Origin: Terribacillus sp. FSL K6-0262
GTDB lineage: Bacteria; Bacillota; Bacilli; Bacillales; Amphibacillaceae
NCBI RefSeq assembly: GCF_037977385.1
Contig: NZ_CP150277.1
Span: forward strand, 1-64,000
Direction: 5' to 3'
DNA length: 64,000 bases
The position numbers and the translations under genes are program-made. Shown piece by piece: positions 37,355-47,181 of the stretch (positions are counted from its first letter, which is position 1; each line of letters starts with the position of its first letter). The notes under the pieces were generated by a model. The model saw only the letters and a program-made list of their open reading frames with translations, was not told the DNA's origin and searched no databases.

Positions 37355-38233
37355 TTAATATTGCAATTCCTCTTTGGAAGCTGTGACTTTTCGTATAATG
37401 ACGGTAACAATCAGTGTGATGAGCAATAACAAGAAACCAATGGCACTGCCATATCCAAAGTCATTACTGGAGAATGCTAACTTGTACATATAGGATGCCA
37501 TCACTTCACTGGCACCATTAGGTCCGCCGCCAGTCATGACATAAATCAAGTCAAAGTACTTCAATGAGCCTACGACCGCCAGGACAATCGTCACTTTCAC
37601 AACCCCCATGATCAAAGGCAGTTTGATCCTGTACGCAATCTGCAATGGTGTTGCTCCATCTATTCTGGCAGCCTCGACTATCGACTCGGGGATATTTTTC
37701 AAGGCAGCATAATAGATCAATATATAAAAGCCTGCATATTGCCAAAGAATCGGAATGAAGATGGCATATAGGACTACAGTCGGTTCTGCAAGCCAAGCGG
37801 GCGGGTTTTCCACCCCAACTAAAGCTAACATGCTATTTAAAATTCCATTGGAAGGATGAAAGACTTTGATCCATAGTTGGGCAATTGCCACCGATGATAA
37901 CAACATTGGAATCAAGTATATTTTCCGTAGTAGATTGGATCCTTTAATCTTAGATGCCAGAACTAACGATATTGCCAAATACGCAATCAGACTCACAGTG
38001 GAAAATAATGCAAGCAAGAATGAATGCAAAGCGCTTTCCCAAAATAGTCCATCCTGGATGGCGTTGAAGTAGTTTTCCATACCGATGTACTTCATGGCAC
38101 CGATACCATCCCAGTCCATCAAGCCATAGTATCCAGACAGCAGCAAAGGAATGAAGATGAATATGCTGATGAGTAAAAAAGCCGGGAGAATATACAATCC
38201 GATTATCCATTTATTGGACATCACTTTATCCAT
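37355..38233 (-). CDS. Sugar ABC transporter permease, MalF type
   Basis: A 292-aa protein with six hydrophobic spans and the EAA loop SIVEAARIDGATPLQIAYRIKLP. It pairs with the MalG-type protein to form the channel. ATG 38233 follows AAAGGAG with a 9-10 nt gap. The gene is separated from the binding-protein gene by a stable hairpin that may lower permease expression relative to the binding protein. Confidence 0.88.
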   Translation of the reverse strand: MDKVMSNKWIIGLYILPAFLLISIFIFIPLLLSGYYGLMDWDGIGAMKYIGMENYFNAIQDGLFWESALHSFLLALFSTVSLIAYLAISLVLASKIKGSNLLRKIYLIPMLLSSVAIAQLWIKVFHPSNGILNSMLALVGVENPPAWLAEPTVVLYAIFIPILWQYAGFYILIYYAALKNIPESIVEAARIDGATPLQIAYRIKLPLIMGVVKVTIVLAVVGSLKYFDLIYVMTGGGPNGASEVMASYMYKLAFSSNDFGYGSAIGFLLLLITLIVTVIIRKVTASKEELQY

Positions 38234-38258
38234 TGGGATCAACTCCTTTTTTATGAAT

Positions 38259-38289
38259 GAAGGGCAATCCAGCTATAGGTTTGCCCTTC
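38259..38289 (-). other. Intercistronic hairpin between binding protein and permease genes
   Basis: GAAGGGCAA pairs with TTGCCCTTC across a 13-nt loop. No long T-run follows on the minus strand, so it is more likely an mRNA-stabilising or partial-attenuation stem than a full terminator, as known between malE-like and malF-like genes. Confidence 0.6.
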
Positions 38290-38300
38290 ACTACCGCTGA

Positions 38301-39590
38301 TTATTTTGAGAGAGCCGCTTCATGTTTTTCGGCGAATTCTTCTGGCGTCACCTCTTTTCCGAATAAGGACTGGATCATATCCAAGTGAACCTGGGCCACA
38401 TCCGCACTCATTTGAACGTCAGCAAATAAGGTGATATTGCTGGCATTGTTCAAGTCATCCAGTACATCTACATACATTTTGGGAAGATCCAGTGAGGCAG
38501 CATCCACTTTTGTAGCTGGAATGACCCCTGCTTCCGTAACCGACTTTTTGCCCCATTCTTGTACAAAAAAAGATACGAATTCTTTTGCCTCTTCTTTTAC
38601 ATCCGAATCCTCTGCGACAAACAAACCGACTCCAGGTCCCCCCACATAACTGCTCATATCCCCCTTCCCATCAACTGTCGGGAAAGGAAAATAACCTACG
38701 GAATCCCTGAACTCCTGGAGGACATCTTCATTGGTCGTATAATTGGGAAGATCCCATGTCGCGATCAGATACATGGCTGCCTGTTCATTCATAAACATAC
38801 TTTTTGCTTCCTCATCCGAAAGTCCATTGAATCCTTTCACAAATGCATCCATATCCACCATGTTCTGAACTTCTTCAGCAGCAGAAACCAGAGCAGGATC
38901 CTTGAAGGAACCAGAACCGCTGATTGCGTTTGTCAACGCATCCCCTCCGCCGATCCTATCAGCGAAATACATATACCATAAAGATCCTGTCCAGCGATCT
39001 TTATTACCCAATGCAATTGGAGCCACACCATTTTCGGACAGTGTTTTAACGACATCCTGAAATTCTTCGTATGTCTTTGGTACTTCCAAACCATTCTCTT
39101 CAAAAATCTTCTTATTATAGAATATTGAGGCAACATTCAATTCAAGCGGTAATCCATACGTACTCCCGTCAATCGCATAAGCTTCTGGTATCCCCGACAC
39201 AAAACTGTCTTTTAAATCCCCTTCCAGCACATCATCCAACGGAGCAAATTTTTCACCTTCCACATATGGCTCCAAATAACCCGCAGCCCATGTCATACCT
39301 ACATCGGGCAGTTCATTGGAAGTAGACAACACCTTGATTTTATCCTTGTATTGCTCGTTACTCATCACTTCCAGCTTTACCTTTACGTCTGGATTTTCCG
39401 CTTCAAAATCCGCAACGATATCTTGCACGATTTCATTATGCTGCTTCGAACTCCCTTCAGGCCATAGATGCATAAACTCAATTGTTTTACCATCCGAACC
39501 AGATACATCATCCGAACCGGAACATCCACTGATCAACAGCAACGAGGAAATAACAGCAAAGAAAATTGTAACCGCTTTCTTTTTACTCAA
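38301..39590 (-). CDS. Sugar-binding lipoprotein, CUT1 class
   Basis: A 429-aa extracellular solute-binding protein (SBP_bac_1). Signal peptide with lipobox ISGC (Cys about residue 23); mature start GSDDVSGSDGKTIEFMHLW. Internal KDRWTGSLWYMYFADRIGGG and the C-terminal domain match xylobiose/maltose-type binders. The start is TTG after GGGAGG with an 8-nt gap; the nearby ATG runs into a stop at once. It is first of a three-gene operon with the two permeases, under a XylR-like site. Confidence 0.88.
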   Translation of the reverse strand: MSKKKAVTIFFAVISSLLLISGCSGSDDVSGSDGKTIEFMHLWPEGSSKQHNEIVQDIVADFEAENPDVKVKLEVMSNEQYKDKIKVLSTSNELPDVGMTWAAGYLEPYVEGEKFAPLDDVLEGDLKDSFVSGIPEAYAIDGSTYGLPLELNVASIFYNKKIFEENGLEVPKTYEEFQDVVKTLSENGVAPIALGNKDRWTGSLWYMYFADRIGGGDALTNAISGSGSFKDPALVSAAEEVQNMVDMDAFVKGFNGLSDEEAKSMFMNEQAAMYLIATWDLPNYTTNEDVLQEFRDSVGYFPFPTVDGKGDMSSYVGGPGVGLFVAEDSDVKEEAKEFVSFFVQEWGKKSVTEAGVIPATKVDAASLDLPKMYVDVLDDLNNASNITLFADVQMSADVAQVHLDMIQSLFGKEVTPEEFAEKHEAALSK

Positions 39591-39659
39591 TTCATATTCC
39601 TCCCCATTATGCTTTTTTTGTAATGGTCTTGTTACTGGAATAAGTTTACCATCGGGAAC

Positions 39660-39693
39660 AATGTTTGTCTAGTGGATAAACTAAGTTTATCAT
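39660..39693. promoter_or_regulatory. XylR operator and xylR promoter
   Basis: GATAAACTAAGTTT (39675-39688) equals the right arm of the xylF operator, and TGTTTGTC (39662-39669) is most of its left arm with the same 5-nt centre length. It lies inside a plus-strand promoter, TTGTCT (39665-39670), 17 bp, TATCAT (39688-39693). XylR would thus repress itself and the divergent oligosaccharide transporter. Confidence 0.8.
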
Positions 39694-39734
39694 GGTAAAA
39701 TGGAAATATTCAAACATTAGAATGGAGCTTTTTC

Positions 39735-40919
39735 ATGAAATCATCCCAAACCTTCAATCAGCATGTTGTAAAAAAAGGAAACAAATCATTGGTTTTACAA
39801 ACCATACAAGAGCAGATGCCTATATCAAGGGCAGATATCGCAGCTGAAACAGGTCTGAATAAAGGAACTGTATCTTCCCAAGTAAGTGAGCTTCTGGAGG
39901 AGAATTTAATCCTGGAATCCGGGCCGGGAGTTTCAAGCGGCGGAAGACGTCCCGTAATGCTTCTATTCAATCACATTGCAGGATACTCCATCGGAATTGA
40001 TATCGGGGTGAATTACATTCTTGGTATTCTTACGGATTTGCAAGGGAATATCAAGAATGAAAAAATCATTTCTTTCAACGATCTATCCTATGAGGAAATC
40101 CTCGGGGAACTATATGCTTCGATTGACTCCCTCCTCCTTTCCATGCCCCCAAGTCCCTATGGACTGGTTGGAATCGGCGTCGGTGTACCAGGAACAGTCA
40201 ATACAGAAGGTGAAATCTTGCTCGCTCCGAACTTGAATTGGCGAAATATCAATCTGAAGGGTGTGCTGGAGGAAAAATATAAAGTACCGGTGCTGATCGA
40301 AAATGAGGCAAACGCAGGAGCTTATGGGGAAAAGCAATTCGGTGCCGGAAAATCTTCCAATAATTTAGTATATGTCAGTGTGGGCATCGGGATTGGTGTC
40401 GGCCTCATCCTGAACGGTGAACTCTATAAAGGGCAAAATGGATTCTCGGGGGAGCTTGGACATATGAGCATCGAAACGAATGGTCCATTGTGCCGCTGCG
40501 GCAACCATGGGTGCTGGGAACTGTATGCCTCGGAAAAAGCATTGATAAATAGAGCGATTGCATCCGGAATCACATCGGTAAATGGAGATAGGATCTCCCT
40601 CGAAGAGCTTAACGACCTTGCTGAAGGAGGTGATCAGCATGCTGTAGAAGTATTTGACAAAATCGGAAGTTATCTTGCAATTGGGATCAACAATATTATC
40701 AATATTTTCAATCCAGAAAAAATCATCATCGGCAACCGTCTCGCCTCTTCTGCTAAATGGTTAAGCGAATCCATTGAAATGAAAAAGGCACAGACGCTGC
40801 GCACGCATCAGGAAGATTTAAAGATTGATTTCTCTGAGCTATCTCGTTATTCAGCTGCCTTGGGTGCTGCTGCTTATGCCAACGAAAACTTCCTGGCTAT
40901 CGATATCCAGGATGTTTAA
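39735..40919 (+). CDS. xylR: Xylose repressor, ROK family
   Basis: A 394-aa protein: N-terminal winged helix (residues about 15-75; PISRADIAAETGLNKGTVSSQVSELL) and a ROK sugar-binding domain (GYSIGIDIGVNYILG, IGVGVPGTVNTEGEIL, ENEANAGAYGEKQFG). The zinc-type cysteines CRCGNHGCWE are present. It represses xyl genes when xylose is absent. RBS TGGAG lies 7 nt before the ATG. The position beside two XylR-type palindromes supports the name. Confidence 0.93.
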   Translation: MKSSQTFNQHVVKKGNKSLVLQTIQEQMPISRADIAAETGLNKGTVSSQVSELLEENLILESGPGVSSGGRRPVMLLFNHIAGYSIGIDIGVNYILGILTDLQGNIKNEKIISFNDLSYEEILGELYASIDSLLLSMPPSPYGLVGIGVGVPGTVNTEGEILLAPNLNWRNINLKGVLEEKYKVPVLIENEANAGAYGEKQFGAGKSSNNLVYVSVGIGIGVGLILNGELYKGQNGFSGELGHMSIETNGPLCRCGNHGCWELYASEKALINRAIASGITSVNGDRISLEELNDLAEGGDQHAVEVFDKIGSYLAIGINNIINIFNPEKIIIGNRLASSAKWLSESIEMKKAQTLRTHQEDLKIDFSELSRYSAALGAAAYANENFLAIDIQDV

Positions 40920-40954
40920 TTGTTCCGTATTCCTAGAAAAGAGAGGTTATTCAA

Positions 40955-42598
40955 ATGACAATCATTCAAAATCCCATTCTCACAGGGTTTAATCCGGATC
41001 CAAGTATTTGTCGCTCAGGAGAAGATTATTATATTGCTGTATCCACTTTCGAATGGTTTCCGGGAGTGGGCATTTATCACTCGAAAGATTTGAAAAATTG
41101 GCGTTTGGCATCAAGGCCCCTTAGTCGTATAAGCCAATTGAATATGATGGGTAATCCTGATTCCGGAGGCGTTTGGGCTCCTGCCTTATCCTTTCATGAC
41201 AATAAGTTCTGGCTCATCTATACCGATGTCAAAGTAGTCGATGGCCAATGGAAGGATTGCCATAATTACTTGGTTACCTGCGATACCATAGATGGTGATT
41301 GGTCTGAACCGATATACTTGAACAGTTCTGGATTCGACCCTTCTTTGTTCCATGACGACGACGGTAAAAAATATCTTGTAAACATGGTTTGGGATCAACG
41401 AGTCGATCATCATAATTTTTATGGCATCGCTCTGCAGGAATACAATGTTTTGGAAGAAAAACTTGTAGGCAAACGAGAAATCATCTTCAAAGGTACAGAG
41501 GTGAAATTAACCGAAGCTCCGCACCTATATAAAATGAACGGATATTATTATCTTTTGACAGCCGAGGGGGGAACCAAATACGACCATCAAGCAACTATTG
41601 CACGGTCTGAAAATTTGCACGGGCCATATGAAGTTCATCCGGAAAATCCTTTGATCACTTCTTTTCCGTATCCTAAAAATCCGCTGCAGAAAGCTGGGCA
41701 CGCATCCATTGTTCAAACACATACCAATGAGTGGTTTCTGGTTCACTTGACGGGCCGACCTTTGTCACAACCAGACAAACCCTTGCTGGACCCGCGCGGA
41801 TATTGTCCGCTTGGCCGTGAAACCGCGATTCAACGCTTGGAATGGAAAAATGATTGGCCTTATGTTACAGGAGGCAATCAACCTTCCCTAAAAATAGAAG
41901 GTCCAACCATCCAAGAGGTGAAATGGGAACGTGATTATGAGGTAAAAGACGATTTTGATTCCGATTCGCTGAATCTTCACTTCCAATCACTGCGAATACC
42001 CTTAAACGATAAGATTGCCAATCTTAAAGATAACCCTGGTCATCTAAGGCTCTACGGGAGAGAATCGCTTACTTCTAAATTCACACAGGCCTTTGTTGCA
42101 AGAAGGTGGCAGCATTTTCACTTTACAGCTGAAACAAAAGTATCTTATCATCCGACCAATTTTCAGCAGGCTGCTGGGCTGGTGAACTATTATAATACCC
42201 AAAATTGGTCTGCCTTGCAGGTTACATGGGATGAAGATAAAGGAAGGATACTTGATTTGACCATATGTGATAACTTTGTTTTTCAGCAGCCTCTCCGAGA
42301 TAAACAAATCATTATTCCTGAAGGAGTGGAATACATTTATTTGCGCTGTAATGTAAACGCTAACACATACACTTATCATTACTCCTTTGATGGGGAAAAG
42401 TGGGGAACACTCCCGATTACACTCCCTTCCCATAAACTATCGGATGATTATATCCATGGCGGCGGCTTCTTTACAGGCGCATTTATCGGGATGCAATGCC
42501 AGGATACATCAGGTCAGCAGCTGCATGCTGATTTTGATTATTTTATCTACAATGCTGAAGATGGTACCGAGTCCGACCTCTCTCTAACTCAAAGCTGA
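40955..42598 (+). CDS. xynB: Beta-xylosidase, GH43
   Basis: A 547-aa cytosolic enzyme without a signal peptide. It has a five-bladed propeller (about 1-310) with catalytic Asp in [13 protein letters not shown], the pKa-modulating Asp in [14 protein letters not shown] and the acid Glu in [19 protein letters not shown]-terminal beta-sandwich (about 325-540; GH43_C2) follows. It frees xylose from imported xylo-oligosaccharides. It is 35 nt after xylR, probably co-transcribed. Confidence 0.94.
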   Translation: MTIIQNPILTGFNPDPSICRSGEDYYIAVSTFEWFPGVGIYHSKDLKNWRLASRPLSRISQLNMMGNPDSGGVWAPALSFHDNKFWLIYTDVKVVDGQWKDCHNYLVTCDTIDGDWSEPIYLNSSGFDPSLFHDDDGKKYLVNMVWDQRVDHHNFYGIALQEYNVLEEKLVGKREIIFKGTEVKLTEAPHLYKMNGYYYLLTAEGGTKYDHQATIARSENLHGPYEVHPENPLITSFPYPKNPLQKAGHASIVQTHTNEWFLVHLTGRPLSQPDKPLLDPRGYCPLGRETAIQRLEWKNDWPYVTGGNQPSLKIEGPTIQEVKWERDYEVKDDFDSDSLNLHFQSLRIPLNDKIANLKDNPGHLRLYGRESLTSKFTQAFVARRWQHFHFTAETKVSYHPTNFQQAAGLVNYYNTQNWSALQVTWDEDKGRILDLTICDNFVFQQPLRDKQIIIPEGVEYIYLRCNVNANTYTYHYSFDGEKWGTLPITLPSHKLSDDYIHGGGFFTGAFIGMQCQDTSGQQLHADFDYFIYNAEDGTESDLSLTQS

Positions 42599-42655
42599 TC
42601 GAGCATCGTATCTTTGCAACTCGATGTAGTCATGGATGGATATATAGCAACACAA

Positions 42656-42697
42656 TAGGAAAAAGAGCGTCACCACTCCTCAATCGGCGGACGCTCT
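42656..42697 (-). terminator. Terminator of the his operon
   Basis: AGAGCGTC pairs with GACGCTCT, overlapping the hisI stop, and is followed on the minus strand by TTTTTCC. Confidence 0.7.
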
Positions 42698-43320
42698 CCT
42701 TTATTATTGCCTTTCTTTTGAAAACGGCGGGCCAGCTCTGCCTCCACTTCCTGCAGGCTGACACCTTGATTGGCCAGCAGGACGAAGCTGTGATACAGCA
42801 GGTCGCTCACTTCATTTATCAGTTCCTCCTGATCATCATTTTTGGCAGCAATGACGACTTCCCCTGCCTCTTCGATCACTTTCTTGCCTATTTTATCGAC
42901 ACCCTTCTCATAAAGGTAGTTTGTATAGGAATTTTCGACTGGATTCTTTTTCCGGTCTTCAGCTTCATCCATGACAGTATGGAAGATATTCGTTTCTGTC
43001 ATCGTTTCTCCATTTATTGGTGTTTCGTTGAAGAAACAGCTCACCTCACCCGTGTGACAGGCTGGTCCCTGCGGAATGACACTGATCAGGATCGTGTCAT
43101 TATCACAATCCAATTTCATATCGACGACTTGCTGGGTGTTGCCGGAGGTCGCCCCTTTATTCCAAAGCTCCTCACGCGATCGGGAATAGAACCATGTTTC
43201 TTTTGTTTCCAGTGTCCTTTCATAGGCTTCTGCGTTCATATAGGCTAGCATGAGCACTTGCTTGGTCCGACTGTCCTGCACGATGGCAGGGACAAGTCCT
43301 TTGGTGAAATCAGGCTTCAC
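42670..43320 (-). CDS. hisI: Bifunctional phosphoribosyl-AMP cyclohydrolase / PR-ATP pyrophosphatase
   Basis: A 216-aa HisIE fusion covering steps 2 and 3 of histidine synthesis. Residues 1-115 are the cyclohydrolase ([42 protein letters not shown], zinc Cys/His). Residues 120-210 are the pyrophosphatase ([34 protein letters not shown]). The start is GTG, overlapping hisF by 11 nt, with GGAGTG upstream. It is last gene of the operon. Confidence 0.96.
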   Translation of the reverse strand: MKPDFTKGLVPAIVQDSRTKQVLMLAYMNAEAYERTLETKETWFYSRSREELWNKGATSGNTQQVVDMKLDCDNDTILISVIPQGPACHTGEVSCFFNETPINGETMTETNIFHTVMDEAEDRKKNPVENSYTNYLYEKGVDKIGKKVIEEAGEVVIAAKNDDQEELINEVSDLLYHSFVLLANQGVSLQEVEAELARRFQKKGNNKGERPPIEEW

Positions 43321-44068
43321 GAATTCGCACTCCTTCCTGTCGGCAGCTTTGTTTCACTTCTTCGATGCTGAAGGTTTTATCATGGAAAATCGATGCTGCA
43401 AGTGCAGCTGAAACATCTGTTTCCTGGAATACTTCGGTTATATGCTCGGGGCTGCCGCAGCCTCCGGAAGCAATCACCGGTATGCGGACTTGATCGACGA
43501 TTGCTTTGGTGAGGGGCAGGTCGTATCCGGTTTTCACACCATCGGCATCCATGCTTGTCAGCAGGATCTCCCCTGCTCCCCTTGCTTGGGCTTCTTTTGC
43601 CCATTCGATGGCATCGATCCCGGTATCCTTACGGCCGCCATGCGTGACGACATGCCAGCCATCATCAAAGCGCTTCGCATCGATGGCAGCGACGATGCAC
43701 TGGGAACCGAATTTCTGTGCTCCCATCGTGATAAGTTCCGGATCAGCAACAGCCGCTGAATTGATGGCTACTTTGTCTGCCCCTGCCTGCAGCATGGTAG
43801 TCATATCATCCAGCGAGCGCACACCGCCGCCGACAGTGAAAGGCACGAACACATGCAATGCCGTCTGGCGCACGATATCCATCATCGTTGCCCGTCCTTC
43901 ATGCGTTGCCGAGATATCAAGGAAGACAATCTCATCGGCCCCGCTTTTTGAATAAGCAGCGGCCATCGCGACTGGATCACCGAGCTCGCGCAGGGAAACG
44001 AAGTTCGTCCCCTTCACGACAGTGCCATCCTTTACATCAAGGCATGGAATGATGCGTTTTGCGATCAT
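43310..44068 (-). CDS. hisF: Imidazole glycerol phosphate synthase, cyclase subunit
   Basis: A 252-aa TIM barrel. Catalytic Asp in [16 protein letters not shown] and in [16 protein letters not shown]; phosphate sites FTVGGGVRS and [11 protein letters not shown]. It receives ammonia from HisH. Its start overlaps hisH by 4 nt (ATGA-type). It is clearly HisF and not the paralogous HisA, because the second half has the HisF signature and the C-terminus [18 protein letters not shown]. Confidence 0.96.
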   Translation of the reverse strand: MIAKRIIPCLDVKDGTVVKGTNFVSLRELGDPVAMAAAYSKSGADEIVFLDISATHEGRATMMDIVRQTALHVFVPFTVGGGVRSLDDMTTMLQAGADKVAINSAAVADPELITMGAQKFGSQCIVAAIDAKRFDDGWHVVTHGGRKDTGIDAIEWAKEAQARGAGEILLTSMDADGVKTGYDLPLTKAIVDQVRIPVIASGGCGSPEHITEVFQETDVSAALAASIFHDKTFSIEEVKQSCRQEGVRIREA

Positions 44069-44688
44069 TTGCTTCCCTCCTTGCCAATGGCCCGCTGACT
44101 GCTTTCAAACACACTTTGCAATAGCAGCTGGCCGGCTTTTTCACTTTTTTCCGGATGGAACTGAATTCCGCAAATATTATTCTTCTGCACGATGGCAGGT
44201 ATGTTTGTACCATACTCCGTGCTGGCGACGATATGATCTTCTGGTGTGTACGCCTGGTAGCTGTGGACAAAATAAACATGCTTGCCGTCATGCTCCGCAT
44301 AAGCAGGAAAACTCTCGCTTACTTTCAAAGCATTCCAGCCGATATGAGGAAGCAGATGGCTCGTTTCGATTTTATCGATCGTTCCCGGGATGAGACCCAG
44401 CCCTGCTGTTTCCCCATGTTCAAAACCTTTCTCGAATAATAGCTGCATGCCGACACAGATACCGATGAACGGTTTACGTGCAGCAAGATCAAGAAGCAGC
44501 TCGCTTAAGCTGCGTCTTTTGATTTCTTCCATAGCGGCGCGGAATGAACCGACGCCTGGCAGGATGATATGCGTCGCTTGCTCGAATTGCTCTTTTTCAT
44601 CAGTCAGGATCGTTTCATAACCCAGCTGTTTGCAGGCATTGGCAACGCTCGCAACATTGCCGACGCCGTAATCGACGATTGCGATCAT
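44065..44688 (-). CDS. hisH: Imidazole glycerol phosphate synthase, glutaminase subunit
   Basis: A 207-aa class-I amidotransferase with catalytic Cys in [15 protein letters not shown] and the His/Glu pair in [13 protein letters not shown]. It supplies ammonia to HisF. It overlaps hisB upstream and hisF downstream by 4 nt each. In the usual Bacillus order hisA would sit between hisH and hisF; here it does not. Confidence 0.96.
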   Translation of the reverse strand: MIAIVDYGVGNVASVANACKQLGYETILTDEKEQFEQATHIILPGVGSFRAAMEEIKRRSLSELLLDLAARKPFIGICVGMQLLFEKGFEHGETAGLGLIPGTIDKIETSHLLPHIGWNALKVSESFPAYAEHDGKHVYFVHSYQAYTPEDHIVASTEYGTNIPAIVQKNNICGIQFHPEKSEKAGQLLLQSVFESSQRAIGKEGSK

Positions 44689-45272
44689 TCGATCATCCCT
44701 TTCGTGCTGTTGACTCCTTTGATATCCGGATTTATTTTTATGGCAATCGCAAGTGCCTGGCCAAGGGCCTTGAACAGGGACTCTGCTTTATGATGCGTAT
44801 TGGAGCCATAATGCACCTTGGCATGCAGTGTAATACCTGCATGAACGGAGAAAGCCTGGAAGAATTCGCGTACCAGCTCTGTATCGAAGTTCCCCAGTTT
44901 CGGATTCTCGAACGCTGCATCAAACACAAGGAAGGGACGCCCGCTGATATCCAGGGCCACAAAGCCCAATGTTTCATCCATCGGTACAAAAGCATGACCG
45001 TATCGGTTGATCCCTTCCTTCGAACCGAGCGCTTCTTTGACCAGCTGACCGAGTACGATACCGGTATCCTCCACGGTATGGTGGCTATCGATATGCAAGT
45101 CTCCCTTCGCTTCGGTCACGAGGCCGATTCTCGCGTGGCTTGCGAACAGTGTCAGCATATGATCGAAGAAACCTACTCCTGTATTGATTTCGATATTGCT
45201 GTGATCGTCCAGATTCACCTGCATATCGATGTCTGTTTCGAATGTTTTACGAGTTTTTTCTGCTTTGCGCAT
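44685..45272 (-). CDS. hisB: Imidazoleglycerol-phosphate dehydratase
   Basis: A 195-aa monofunctional dehydratase. Metal-binding HHxxE motifs are in [30 protein letters not shown] and [21 protein letters not shown]. There is no phosphatase domain, so histidinol-phosphate phosphatase must come from HisJ. ATG 45272 follows AGGGGG; the longer frame adds seven residues across that site. Confidence 0.95.
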   Translation of the reverse strand: MRKAEKTRKTFETDIDMQVNLDDHSNIEINTGVGFFDHMLTLFASHARIGLVTEAKGDLHIDSHHTVEDTGIVLGQLVKEALGSKEGINRYGHAFVPMDETLGFVALDISGRPFLVFDAAFENPKLGNFDTELVREFFQAFSVHAGITLHAKVHYGSNTHHKAESLFKALGQALAIAIKINPDIKGVNSTKGMIE

Positions 45273-45289
45273 GATTGCATCCCCCTGTC

Positions 45290-46564
45290 TCATTTAAACC
45301 GGATATTGATCGATTCCCCATGGCCTGTCAGCTGTTCCTCTTCTGTCAGCTGAGTGACAGCCGTCCTGGCTTTCTGCAACGCTTGTTTTTCATAGAACGT
45401 ATATGTTGTTTTCTTGATAAAATCATCCACACTGAGCCCGGACGAGAATCTGGCTGTGCCGTTTGTCGGCAGAACATGATTCGTCCCCCCGTAATAGTCT
45501 CCAAGTGCTGTCGGAGCATAAGCACCAAGAAAGACAGAACCAGCGTGTTTGATTTTCCCTAAGGATGATAGCGGATCGGCTGTCTGGATTTCCAAATGTT
45601 CCGGAGCGAATGCATTGGATAACTCAAAGCTTTCTGTCACTGATTCTGTCAGGACCAGAGCACTCTTCCCACTGATTGCAGCGCTTGCTATCGCTTTACG
45701 AGGCAGCTTTTCCAGCTGCGCTTCGAGCTCCCTTTCCACTGATTCAATCAGCGTCCTGCTGTGTGTCAACAGGACCACTCTTGCATTTTCATCATGCTCT
45801 GCCTGAGCCAGTAAATCAGCGGCGATGTAGGCAGGGTCGGCTGTTTCATCCGCGATGATGGCCACTTCAGATGGTCCTGCAATCATATCGATCCCTACCT
45901 GGCCAAAGACAAGCATTTTTGCTGCCGCAACATAGGCATTGCCTGGTCCGACAATTTTATCGACCGGTGCGATGGTTTCCGTCCCGTACGCCAATGCGCC
46001 GATGGCCTGGGCACCGCCAATCTTATAGATCTTATCCACCCCGGCTATTTCAGCTGCTGCCACCAAGACCGGTGCAATGTCCCCGTTTTCCTTTACCGGT
46101 GTGACCATGATGATTTCCTTCACACCGGCCAATCGTGCCGGGATGCTATTCATCAGGATCGTCGATGGGTATACCGCTTTGCCGCCAGGCACATAAATGC
46201 CGATCCGTTCCATCGGCAGGACGAGCTGACCAAGCTGTCTGCCGTCTTCAGCCAGCATGATTCGGGACGGGCTGACTTGCTTTTCATGGAAAGCGCGGAT
46301 ATTGGCAGCTGCTTCCTCTAAAGCCATCAATGTTTCAGGTGCCACTTTTGCTTTCGCTTCTTGCATCTCGGTTTCTGAAACAAGCAGCTGTTCCGCTGTC
46401 GAGCCATCGAATCGTTCGGTATATTTACGGACGGCTTGATCACCCTCCGCCTGCACATCCTTTAAAATGTCCGATACAGCTTGAAGCACATCCGGATCAA
46501 AGCCGCTATCTGCTTTTCGGGTGCAAAACTGCTCCAAAAATCGTCTTCTTGTCAGCTTTTTCAT
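45290..46564 (-). CDS. hisD: Histidinol dehydrogenase
   Basis: A 424-aa NAD-dependent, zinc enzyme for the last two oxidations of histidine synthesis. Pieces include [87 protein letters not shown] and [20 protein letters not shown]. It overlaps hisG by 4 nt and precedes hisB by 17 nt. Confidence 0.97.
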   Translation of the reverse strand: MKKLTRRRFLEQFCTRKADSGFDPDVLQAVSDILKDVQAEGDQAVRKYTERFDGSTAEQLLVSETEMQEAKAKVAPETLMALEEAAANIRAFHEKQVSPSRIMLAEDGRQLGQLVLPMERIGIYVPGGKAVYPSTILMNSIPARLAGVKEIIMVTPVKENGDIAPVLVAAAEIAGVDKIYKIGGAQAIGALAYGTETIAPVDKIVGPGNAYVAAAKMLVFGQVGIDMIAGPSEVAIIADETADPAYIAADLLAQAEHDENARVVLLTHSRTLIESVERELEAQLEKLPRKAIASAAISGKSALVLTESVTESFELSNAFAPEHLEIQTADPLSSLGKIKHAGSVFLGAYAPTALGDYYGGTNHVLPTNGTARFSSGLSVDDFIKKTTYTFYEKQALQKARTAVTQLTEEEQLTGHGESINIRFK

Positions 46565-47181
46565 GCTTGTGCCACCTCTTCCTGCAAAGCAGCAAGGTAT
46601 GGCTGAAGAATATTCCGCTTCATTTTAAGCGAGGATCGATTGGCAATGACTCTGGCAGTGAAATGCTGGATATCTTCGATCACTTCTAAGCCATTCTCCT
46701 TCAAGGTTGTGCCCGTCTCGACGATATCGACGATCGCATCTGCCAATCCAAGCAGCGGCGCCAATTCCACAGATCCCTCCAGTTTGATGATGTCGACCGA
46801 TTCCCCTTTATCGAGATAATATTGCTTCGTGATATTGGTATATTTGCTGGCAATTCGTTTCTTCCGATCCGGCCAGACCTTCCCCTTTTCCGCAGCCACT
46901 GCCATCTTGCAAGCCCCAAATGGCAGCGGGAAGAGATTAAAAACATCCGGCTGGAACTCTGCGATGATATCCTCCCCTACGATACCAAGGTCGGCAATGC
47001 CATGCTGTACGTAGGTTGTCACGTCCACACCTTTTGCAAAAAAATAAACAGCTTCCTCTGTTTCGACGCTCAACTTGCGTCCCTTTTCCACCAAAGGTGT
47101 ACTATCGATGCCCCGTTTCTCCAAAAAGCCAAGGAATTGCTTCTCGACACGACCCTTTGTCAATGCGATGACTGGCTTCAT
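46561..47181 (-). CDS. hisG: ATP phosphoribosyltransferase, short form
   Basis: A 206-aa catalytic subunit of the first step of the pathway. Visible motifs are VITYVQHGIADLGIVGED-like DVTTYVQHGIADLGIVGED, CKMAVAAEKG, IASKYTNITKQYY and the PRPP loop DAIVDIVETGTTLKENGL. The short form lacks the C-terminal regulatory domain and needs HisZ, encoded just upstream with a 4-nt overlap. Confidence 0.96.
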   Translation of the reverse strand: MKPVIALTKGRVEKQFLGFLEKRGIDSTPLVEKGRKLSVETEEAVYFFAKGVDVTTYVQHGIADLGIVGEDIIAEFQPDVFNLFPLPFGACKMAVAAEKGKVWPDRKKRIASKYTNITKQYYLDKGESVDIIKLEGSVELAPLLGLADAIVDIVETGTTLKENGLEVIEDIQHFTARVIANRSSLKMKRNILQPYLAALQEEVAQA

